13,311 nt of DNA from Methanobacteriota archaeon. GTDB taxonomy: Archaea; Hydrothermarchaeota; Hydrothermarchaeia; Hydrothermarchaeales; JACRDW01. Of this stretch, positions 8,340-13,311 are shown piece after piece. The translations under genes were made by a program, and so were the position numbers. The stretch's first letter is position 1, and every line of letters starts with the position of its first letter. A model generated the notes under the pieces. The model was given only the letters and a program-made list of their open reading frames with translations, was not told where the DNA came from and ran no database searches. The stretch spans positions 1-13,311 of the forward strand of contig JACRDW010000102.1 of assembly GCA_016212785.1 (NCBI GenBank). The letters run 5' to 3'.

Positions 8340-8426
8340 GCAACGCTCATGCCATTCCGCAAGGAAGATGGCGTGTCTGCCATCTTTCTGACGAAAGTCT
8401 CGCTCTCTCGAAGCGAATGCGAGGAG
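8307..8426. repeat. Hairpin-rich repeat, copy A (end of mfnD to mfnF)
   Basis: A chain of short stem-loops: CGTTTC-GAA-GGAACG (8316-8330); GCATGAGC-AAC-GCTCATGC (8334-8352, perfect 8 bp); a 10-bp stem with one G-T pair, 8363-8372 with 8379-8388, whose left arm can also pair as TTCC-GCAA-GGAA (8355-8366); CTTTC-TGAC-GAAAG (8384-8397); and CTCGC (8399-8403) with GCGAG (8419-8423). The mfnD stop codon lies within the second hairpin. The left part matches copy B in inverted orientation (34 of 42 bases), the right part matches copy C in direct orientation (34 of 42). The purine-rich tail up to 8454 has no clear pairing. Role unknown: mobile remnant, transcript-processing site or structured RNA are all possible. 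Confidence 0.75.
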
Positions 8427-8463
8427 TGAGGAGCGCAGCGACGAAACGACGAAGGGTGACAGA

Positions 8464-9477
8464 ATGAGGATAGCGGCTTACGACATAGGCGGCGCAAATA
8501 CCAAGAAATTACTTCTGGATACAAAAACAGGAAAAATAAAATCCCAAATTTTATATTTTCCGATGTGGAAGAAAAAAACAGAGCTGAAGTCGTTCTTGCA
8601 GAGCATTAAAGAAAAAGCTGATTGCACGGCAATAGCGATGACAGCAGAGCTGTGCGACTGCTTTTCGAGCAAAGCAGGGGGAGTGAAATACATAGCTTCA
8701 GCGTGCGAAGAGGTTTTTGAGAATCCTTACTATCTGAGTGTGGACAGAAAACTCTTGAGATTTAAAGAAATTGGAAATTTTTTAAAAATCGCGGCTGCGA
8801 ATTTTGCAGCGAGCATATATTTTCTCGAAAAAAAATTTGGGGAAGGCATTCTTGCAGACGTCGGCAGCACGACCGCTGACGTAATACCCTTTAAAAAAGG
8901 CGAAACTCTTTACGGCAGAACCGATTTGGAGCGGCTCCGGAAGAATCAGCTGGTTTATACGGGCATGCTTCGAACGCCCGTAAGCGCTATCGTCAGCAGG
9001 GTGCCTTTCAGAGACCAGCCTGTTAGAATTTCCTCAGAGTATTTTGCAATAACCGCAGATGTTTACAGTATTCTGGGCATGCTCAAAAATTATTCCTGCG
9101 ATACTCCCGACAACAAGGGGAAAGGAATAAAAGACTCCATGCGGAGAGTCGCAAGACTGCTGTGCGCTGATTTAGACGAAGTTGAGGAAAAAGAAGTAAC
9201 TGAAATTTGCGAGTACGTGCACAAAAAGCAGGTTGAGCAAATTGCAGAAGCCCTCCGAGAAGCTGCCGAGGATTCCGAAATCAAAAGAGCATACGTCTGC
9301 GGAATTGGAAAAGAGCTTGCAAAGGAGGCATGCAAACTGGCAGGAATAAATGCCACCGATTTATCCAGAATCACAAAAGCTTATGATAACCTGCCCTGCC
9401 TGGGTCTGGCTGAGATGGCAAAATCTGAAATTTTTGCTCTCGGCAAAGATTTCTGCGTGGAGGTATGGAAAGGTTAA
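8464..9477 (+). CDS. mfnF: Methanofuran biosynthesis protein MfnF-like (ASKHA-fold, H4MPT-linked C1 pathway family)
   Basis: A 337-aa protein of the hydantoinase/ASKHA-like family long annotated as H4MPT-linked C1 transfer pathway protein. The characterised member, MfnF, condenses gamma-glutamyltyramine with the aminomethylfuran phosphate-derived unit to build the furan-phenyl ether of methanofuran. Phosphate-binding loops are DIGGANTK (7-14) and DVGSTTAD (132-139). A GGTGA site at 8455-8459 supports the start. Lying just downstream of mfnD, whose product supplies its substrate, strengthens the call. There is no TATA-like element in the hairpin repeat before it, so it probably depends on read-through from upstream. 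Its last 13 bases overlap the zinc-ribbon gene. Confidence 0.85.
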   Translation: MRIAAYDIGGANTKKLLLDTKTGKIKSQILYFPMWKKKTELKSFLQSIKEKADCTAIAMTAELCDCFSSKAGGVKYIASACEEVFENPYYLSVDRKLLRFKEIGNFLKIAAANFAASIYFLEKKFGEGILADVGSTTADVIPFKKGETLYGRTDLERLRKNQLVYTGMLRTPVSAIVSRVPFRDQPVRISSEYFAITADVYSILGMLKNYSCDTPDNKGKGIKDSMRRVARLLCADLDEVEEKEVTEICEYVHKKQVEQIAEALREAAEDSEIKRAYVCGIGKELAKEACKLAGINATDLSRITKAYDNLPCLGLAEMAKSEIFALGKDFCVEVWKG

Positions 9478-9626
9478 GATGCATTTCATGCGGTGCGTAT
9501 ATCACAACCGGAAACGGTTCTGTTAAGTTTCCCTGTCCAGAGTGCGACGAAATCATCGGCCGCTGCACCAGATGCAGGGATTTGGGCAAGAGATATATCA
9601 GCAAGTGCAGCTTCGAGGGGCCGTAA
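9465..9626 (+). CDS. Small archaeal zinc-ribbon protein (HVO_2753-like), fourth zinc motif degenerate
   Basis: A 53-aa gene starting inside the end of mfnF (13-base overlap), with AGG GGT-like purines (GGAGG at 9459-9463) just before the ATG. It encodes MERLRCISCGAYITTGNG and onward, with cysteine pairs C6/C9 (CISCG), C24/C27 (CPEC) and C34/C37 (CTRC), ending SKCSFEGP. The family is a two-zinc protein with four CPxCG-like motifs, commonly next to the EF-1 beta gene, as here. In the family the last motif normally reads CPxCGF-GP; here only C48 remains, with isoleucine in place of the first cysteine and serine in place of glycine. Seven zinc ligands instead of eight remain. The specific role of the family is not well established; linkage suggests translation. 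Confidence 0.8.
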   Translation: MERLRCISCGAYITTGNGSVKFPCPECDEIIGRCTRCRDLGKRYISKCSFEGP

Positions 9627-9898
9627 ATGTCAGCACTTCGCAGGCAGGCTTTTCAAACAACTTGACGTAGGGATTGTCCCTACGTCTGTCTTCTCGAATG
9701 CATTCGCTCCGAAGGAGCGAGGGCATGAGCGTCGCTCACGCTCTCGTTCTTGCAGAACGAATGCCTGCTCGTGCCGACACTCATTGGGTCAAGACACGAC
9801 GAGAAACGAATATAATGGGTCTCGGCACTAGGAGCAACGAGCGGAGCGAGTTGCTGGCATTCGCACCAACTTCCTATCGGAATTGAGAGGTGGATTGA
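9627..9898. repeat. Hairpin-rich repeat, copy B (zinc-ribbon gene to EF-1 beta)
   Basis: After about 37 plain bases, stems follow one another: a perfect 10-bp stem with TTG loop (9664-9673 with 9677-9686); a 12-base palindrome CGAATGCATTCG (9695-9706); TCGCTCC-GAA-GGAGCGA (9704-9720); GCATGAGC-GTC-GCTCACGC (9723-9741); TCGTTCT-TGC-AGAACGA (9744-9760); and a large nested structure in which CGAATGCC (9758-9765) pairs with GGCATTCG (9856-9863), enclosing GTGCCGA (9771-9777) with TCGGCAC (9822-9828) and AGCAAC (9833-9838) with GTTGCT (9850-9855). TTCC-TATC-GGAA (9871-9882) closes the element. The end matches copy C at 17 of 19 bases. Short open frames crossing it are by-products of the repeat, not genes. 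Confidence 0.75.
9801..9816 (+). promoter_or_regulatory. Possible EF-1 beta promoter inside the repeat
   Basis: GAAACG followed by AATATAAT (9809-9816) resembles a BRE/TATA pair. It lies in the large loop enclosed by the GTGCCGA/TCGGCAC stem of copy B. Transcription from here would begin near 9840 and give a leader of about 60 bases carrying the GAGGTGG ribosome binding site (about 9886-9892). Based only on pattern. Confidence 0.3.
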
Positions 9899-10162
9899 AT
9901 GGCTGAAGTTCTGATAACCTTCAAAATAATGCCCGCAGAGGCGGATGCAAATATCGACTCAATTGAAGATGCAATCAAAAAGATAAAGGCTGCAAAACTC
10001 AATAAAATAGAAAAGGAGCCGATAGCTTTTGGTCTTGTGGCCCTCAAGCCTTCTTTTATTGCAAACGACGAGGGCGGGGCTGCGGACAAAATAGAAAAGG
10101 AATTGAAAGAAATCGCAGGGGTAGGAAGTGCGGAAGTTATCGAGGTCACCAGATTACTATAG
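9899..10162 (+). CDS. Archaeal elongation factor 1-beta (nucleotide exchange factor for EF-1 alpha)
   Basis: An 87-aa protein beginning MAEVLITFKIMPAEADANID and containing EPIAFGLVALKPSFIANDEGG, the typical signature of the archaeal EF-1 beta family. It corresponds to the C-terminal exchange domain of eukaryotic EF-1 beta and recycles EF-1 alpha from the GDP to the GTP form in the cytoplasm. Length matches the family (about 88-90 aa). A GAGGTGG site lies about 7 bases before the ATG. The zinc-ribbon gene upstream is its usual neighbour, here pushed 272 bases away by the hairpin repeat. Its stop codon region overlaps the end of the convergent argF gene by 6 bases. Confidence 0.95.
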   Translation: MAEVLITFKIMPAEADANIDSIEDAIKKIKAAKLNKIEKEPIAFGLVALKPSFIANDEGGAADKIEKELKEIAGVGSAEVIEVTRLL

Positions 10163-11062
10163 CTTTTTTATTCCCCCAAGAAGTAAGCACAGCAGCGCTT
10201 TCTGCACGTGCAGTCTGTTTTCCGCCTGCTCGAAGACGATTGAGTTTTTGCTTTCCAGCACCTCGTCAGTTATCTCCAGGCCGCGCTTTGCCGGCAGGCA
10301 GTGCATTACGAGCGGGCTGCTGGCTTTTCTTACCAGCTTGGCATTGACTTGATAGTTTTTAAAATCTCTCAGCCTATTTTTTTCTTCGGACTCCTGCCCC
10401 ATGCTGACCCACACGTCCGTATATATTATCTCGGCTCCGGTGACTGCGGCTGCAGGGTCGGCGGTTATCTCTATATCAGCTCCGCTCTTCTTTGCATATT
10501 TCTTTGCTTTTCTTAGTATTTCTTCATCAGGCTCGTATCCTTTTGGGCAGGCAACCGAGATATCCATCCCGACAATCGAGGAGCCAAGCAGAAGGGAGTT
10601 GCAGACGTTGTTTCCGTCGCCTACGTATGCGAGCTTTACGTTGAAGCTATTTTTAAATTCCTTGATTGTAAACAAGTCAGAGAGCACTTGGCACGGATGC
10701 TCCAGGTCAGTTAAGCCGTTGATAACTGGCACTGTAGAATATCCTCCAAGCTCTACGACGTCCTCGTGTTCATTCGCTCTGAGCATTATTCCGTCCACGT
10801 ATCTGCTGAGCGTCCTTGCAGTGTCCTTTATGGTTTCCCCTCTCTTCAGCTGCGTGTTTGTCCGGTCTAAGTATATCGCATGTCCTCCAAGCTGGGTCAT
10901 TGCTGCCTCGAAGGAAACTCTCGTCCTCGTGGACGGCTTCTCAAATATCATTGCGAGAGTTTTTTCATTCAGAACTTTGAAGTTCTTCTTTTTAAGCTTT
11001 GCAGACATCTCAAAAATGTTCTCGAGATTTTTTTCTGCATCTGCTATTGATATCAAATTCAC
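10157..11062 (-). CDS. argF: Ornithine carbamoyltransferase
   Basis: A 301-aa cytoplasmic enzyme that joins carbamoyl phosphate and ornithine to citrulline in arginine synthesis. Visible motifs: carbamoyl-phosphate loop STRTR (44-48), HPCQ (122-125), ornithine-binding SMG (220-222) with D216 nearby, and the catalytic HCLP (254-257). The length is normal. The start is a GTG at 11062, giving VNLISIADAEKN..., with an AAGGTGA ribosome binding site just upstream. It begins 4 bases after the purD stop, so the two are co-transcribed. Its 3' end overlaps the EF-1 beta gene on the opposite strand by 6 bases, leaving no room for an intergenic terminator. Confidence 0.96.
   Translation of the reverse strand: MNLISIADAEKNLENIFEMSAKLKKKNFKVLNEKTLAMIFEKPSTRTRVSFEAAMTQLGGHAIYLDRTNTQLKRGETIKDTARTLSRYVDGIMLRANEHEDVVELGGYSTVPVINGLTDLEHPCQVLSDLFTIKEFKNSFNVKLAYVGDGNNVCNSLLLGSSIVGMDISVACPKGYEPDEEILRKAKKYAKKSGADIEITADPAAAVTGAEIIYTDVWVSMGQESEEKNRLRDFKNYQVNAKLVRKASSPLVMHCLPAKRGLEITDEVLESKNSIVFEQAENRLHVQKALLCLLLGGIKKL
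10163..10172 (+). terminator. Possible oligo-T terminator for EF-1 beta
   Basis: A run of six T (10164-10169) directly follows the EF-1 beta stop codon, within the 3' end of argF on the other strand. Archaeal RNA polymerase can stop at such U-rich tracts without a hairpin. No matching tract is seen for the leftward argF transcript just past 10157. Confidence 0.35.
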
Positions 11063-11066
11063 TTTT

Positions 11067-12386
11067 TCACCTTACAGCTTTCATGCTCTCTATCTTTCTC
11101 TGAATTAAAGCCTTCGTTCCTATATCTCTTCGGTGGTATATGTGCTCCCCCGTTATGTTTGCAATCGCAGATTCTGCGATTTTCTCAGCCTCCTCGATAG
11201 AGCCGGCGGTTCCCACGACTGCTAGGGAACGTGAGGAGGTCGTGCATATCTTGCCATTTTCTTCATTTACTGCCGCATAATACAGGAGCGCTCTTTTGCG
11301 TCTTATTGCTTCTTCATCAACACTTATAATTTCTCCAGCCCTGGAGCCGATTCCGTAACCCTCAGGTACAACGTACTTGCACACCGTGGCTTTCTTTTCG
11401 AATACTGCGTCTCTCTCCTTCAGGGTGCCGTCGATTATCTTCTGGCATATTTTCACGAAATCAGAGCTTAAAATAGGCAGCACGTTCATAGCTTCGGGGT
11501 CTCCGAAGCGGCAGTTGAACTCGATGAGCCTGGGTTCTTTGCCAAGCATGAACTGCCCGTACAATATTCCTTTATACTCCTCTCTGGTTTCCCTGCGTAG
11601 CGCATCCACAGTTTTTTTCATCACCTCGACCGCATACTCACGGTCGCTCTCTGTGACAAACGGCAGCAAGCCGTTCGAATCGGAGTAAGAGCCCATGCCG
11701 CCTGTGTTGTGACCTGCGTCGCCCTCGAAGGCTCTCTTGTGGTCCTGCACCATGGGCATGGCTATGACGTGGCTTCCGTCCACAAAAGCCTGAATGGTGA
11801 ATTCTTCTCCAACAGCTTTTTCCTCGATTACGACTCTATCGCCGCCAATCTTTTTTTCTATTACTTCACGAACATATTTCTTGGCTTCCTCCAAGTCTTT
11901 AAGTTGGTCTCCTATAACCTTGACTCCCTTTCCTCCCGTTAATCCGACAGGTTTAACAGCTATCGGCTTTCCATAAGAGTCGATGAATTCAGACGCCTCT
12001 CCTGCATCATCAAAAACAGCATACTCCAGCGACCCGGGAATCTTGTATTTTTGCATTAAATTGCGCATGAATTCCTTGCTTGCCTCGATTCTCGCAAGCT
12101 TTTTCGCAGGTCCGACGCAAGGGATTCCCTCGCCGCCCAGCACATCAACGATGCCCTCTGCAAGCGGCGCTTCCGGACCAATTACTGCGAAATCAACGCC
12201 GCTCTCCTTTGCAAATTCTGCGATTTTTTTTGTTTCTGTCTCGTGTTCTAAGAGTATTTTCTCAGACAGCCTCGCAATTCCGGGATTTCTATTTTTCATC
12301 GCTGCAAACAGCTCTGCGCCGCTTCTTTTAATCGCCTCTGCTATCGCGTGCTCTCTCGCCCCTCCGCCGACGAGCAAGACTTTCAT
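11067..12386 (-). CDS. purD: Phosphoribosylamine-glycine ligase (GAR synthetase)
   Basis: A 439-aa ATP-grasp enzyme for the second step of purine synthesis, joining glycine to 5-phosphoribosylamine. The N-terminal domain has GGGAREHA (7-14) and GPEAPLAEG (70-78). The ATP-grasp region has KPVGLTGGKG (145-154), the loop MVQDHKRAFEGDAGHNTGGMG (212-232) and the metal-binding segment NCRFGDPE (291-298). The length is usual for the family. The start follows the upstream membrane-protein stop with a single-base gap, and argF begins 4 bases after its stop, making a tight leftward operon. There is no evident functional link among the three genes beyond housekeeping metabolism. Confidence 0.97.
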   Translation of the reverse strand: MKVLLVGGGAREHAIAEAIKRSGAELFAAMKNRNPGIARLSEKILLEHETETKKIAEFAKESGVDFAVIGPEAPLAEGIVDVLGGEGIPCVGPAKKLARIEASKEFMRNLMQKYKIPGSLEYAVFDDAGEASEFIDSYGKPIAVKPVGLTGGKGVKVIGDQLKDLEEAKKYVREVIEKKIGGDRVVIEEKAVGEEFTIQAFVDGSHVIAMPMVQDHKRAFEGDAGHNTGGMGSYSDSNGLLPFVTESDREYAVEVMKKTVDALRRETREEYKGILYGQFMLGKEPRLIEFNCRFGDPEAMNVLPILSSDFVKICQKIIDGTLKERDAVFEKKATVCKYVVPEGYGIGSRAGEIISVDEEAIRRKRALLYYAAVNEENGKICTTSSRSLAVVGTAGSIEEAEKIAESAIANITGEHIYHRRDIGTKALIQRKIESMKAVR

Positions 12387-12387
12387 T

Positions 12388-13251
12388 TTACTCCCTGCCA
12401 GAATAGAAAATGTTTGTCTCGATTATTATTACGGCTACTCCGATTCCGAGTATTATCAGGTGCAGTAAAATTAGGTATCCCAAGAGTGCGTAGGCAAATG
12501 CTTTTACGCTGGACGCAAGACCTGCTATCCGCTCTATGTTTTCGGCAGAGCTCTTCAGGGTCGAAGAAGCGCTTGAAATCAAGCCGCCCAGGTGCTCCTT
12601 GAGCTCGTCGAAATTTTTTCTCGTTTGATTTAGACTCTTTCCAACGTCCTGCAGCTCCTGCGAGGATTCCCTGAGCTGCGAAGCCGTGCTGCCGAGAGCG
12701 AGAGCTGTGCTCTCTAAGTTCCTTGCAGTTAAATCGAGCTTTGCTCCGGATTCCTCCAGCTTCGTGGCAGAAATAGTTATTTTGTCTGTTGCGCTGTCGA
12801 ATGTTGACTTTGAGGGCAGTGTGGAGCCGTTGTAATCGTATTCCGAAGCCCAGGATTTAAGACCCGTTGCGCCCGCACTCAGATAAACACCGGCATCTCT
12901 GTTCGACCAGGACGCAAGCCTGGTGTTAATCCCTGCATCTGTGAGATTTTTAGAGGCAGAATTTATCGCATCAGAAGCGGAGCTCAATTTCCTCCCGGCG
13001 CTTGCGACAGCAAATGAAGCGTTGTTCAGATTCAGGCTCAGCTCGGATATGGAGGCGTCCGCATCCGCTTTCTTCCTGTCAAGCTCCTCGCTCATTTGGG
13101 ATATTGGAGTTTTCACAAAACCGGCGGCATTCGAGTCCAGGGCATAGCTGTGCACTAATTTTAGAGCATATATTCCGCCCACTGTTCCGGAGAGCCCTAT
13201 CAGCACCAAAGTAATACCCAGACCCCTCAGCAAAACAGAAGGCATGTCCAT
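12388..13251 (-). CDS. Two-helix membrane protein with a large extracellular Ser/Ala-rich helical domain, unknown function
   Basis: I do not recognise a named family. The 287-aa protein has a hydrophobic helix near residues 8-30 and another near 252-277, with about 220 residues between them that should lie outside the cell. This domain is rich in Ser, Ala, Leu and Asn, strongly helical (for example 170-245) and holds four N-glycosylation sequons: N77-A-S, N102-L-T, N141-G-S, N208-Q-T. The topology recalls chemoreceptor or PspC/YhgE-like ectodomains, but no cytoplasmic signalling domain is present. A GAGGTGGG site just upstream supports the ATG at 13251; an in-frame ATG two codons on is a less likely start. 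It heads the operon with purD and argF, with a hairpin repeat directly upstream. Confidence 0.8.
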   Translation of the reverse strand: MDMPSVLLRGLGITLVLIGLSGTVGGIYALKLVHSYALDSNAAGFVKTPISQMSEELDRKKADADASISELSLNLNNASFAVASAGRKLSSASDAINSASKNLTDAGINTRLASWSNRDAGVYLSAGATGLKSWASEYDYNGSTLPSKSTFDSATDKITISATKLEESGAKLDLTARNLESTALALGSTASQLRESSQELQDVGKSLNQTRKNFDELKEHLGGLISSASSTLKSSAENIERIAGLASSVKAFAYALLGYLILLHLIILGIGVAVIIIETNIFYSGRE

Positions 13252-13263
13252 TTTCCCACCTCA

Positions 13264-13311
13264 CTTCCGTAAGGAAGATGGCGTACGTGCCAGCTTCCTG
13301 TCGGAATTCGC
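13264..13311. repeat. Hairpin-rich repeat, copy C (cut by the window edge)
   Basis: Three overlapping stem-loops: CTTCC-GTAA-GGAAG (13264-13277); a 10-bp stem with one mismatch, 13273-13282 with 13289-13298; and TTCC-TGTC-GGAA (13295-13306). Positions 13265-13306 match 8355-8396 of copy A in the same orientation at 34 of 42 bases, and 13290-13308 match 9866-9884 of copy B at 17 of 19. The element continues beyond the window. It abuts the ribosome binding site of the membrane-protein gene, so it forms part of that gene's leader or promoter region. Confidence 0.7.

Noticed and set aside
8279..8524. Leftward open frame across repeat copy A, sharing the peptide GMSVAHA with a rightward frame in copy B
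   Set aside because: The shared peptide follows from the inverted match between copies A and B. Differences fall on all codon positions, so the pattern does not look like protein selection.
8307..9884. CRISPR array
   Set aside because: The repeats are not regularly spaced, lack uniform repeat and spacer lengths, and no cas genes are present.
9493..9886. Two short open frames across the repeat between the zinc-ribbon and EF-1 beta genes (9493-9831 and 9674-9886)
   Set aside because: The first overlaps the zinc-ribbon gene in another frame. Both translate hairpin repeat sequence into Arg/Ser-rich peptides and lack family resemblance.
10401..11108. A 235-codon open frame opposite argF
   Set aside because: Lies entirely antisense to a well-conserved gene and its Ser/Phe-rich composition is typical of antisense shadows.

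Overview
The window is archaeal chromosome. Evidence: a Mre11-Rad50 pair, an archaeal EF-1 beta subunit, an archaeal multi-CPxCG zinc-ribbon protein, GGTGA-type ribosome binding sites with many ATGA start/stop overlaps, and two methanofuran biosynthesis genes (mfnD, mfnF). The mfn genes point to a methanofuran-using euryarchaeote (methanogen, ANME-type or Archaeoglobus-like). Species cannot be fixed from the sequence alone.

Layout. At the left edge a translation elongation factor-like protein is cut by the window end and reads leftward (1-185). A promoter-bearing intergenic stretch (186-492) follows. It contains a 13-codon ORF (stop included) that looks like a copy of the first codons of mre11. 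Rightward from 493 come a single-chain restriction-modification enzyme, mre11, rad50 and mfnD, each overlapping the next by 4, 4 and 11 bases. A hairpin-rich repeat (8307-8426) covers the end of mfnD and the gap to mfnF. mfnF overlaps a 53-aa zinc-ribbon gene (9465-9626). A second hairpin-rich stretch (9664-9884) then precedes the EF-1 beta gene (9899-10162). From the right, a leftward operon encodes a two-helix membrane protein with a large serine/alanine-rich ectodomain, purD and argF. argF meets the EF-1 beta gene tail to tail with a 6-base overlap. A third copy of the hairpin repeat starts upstream of the membrane protein and runs off the right edge.

How it fits together. Mre11-Rad50 process DNA ends. 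The restriction-modification enzyme directly upstream is translationally coupled to them, and the mre11-like start 3.59 kb upstream suggests the enzyme gene was placed between the old mre11 promoter/start and the present mre11. mfnD and mfnF both act in methanofuran synthesis. The zinc-ribbon protein and EF-1 beta are a translation-linked pair often adjacent in archaea. purD and argF are housekeeping purine and arginine genes.

The parts most worth a second look are: the restriction-modification gene inserted ahead of mre11-rad50; the change in base composition inside that gene just after the methyltransferase catalytic motif; the dispersed hairpin repeat family, whose copies show paired base changes in their stems; and the loss of a zinc-binding cysteine in the small zinc-ribbon protein.
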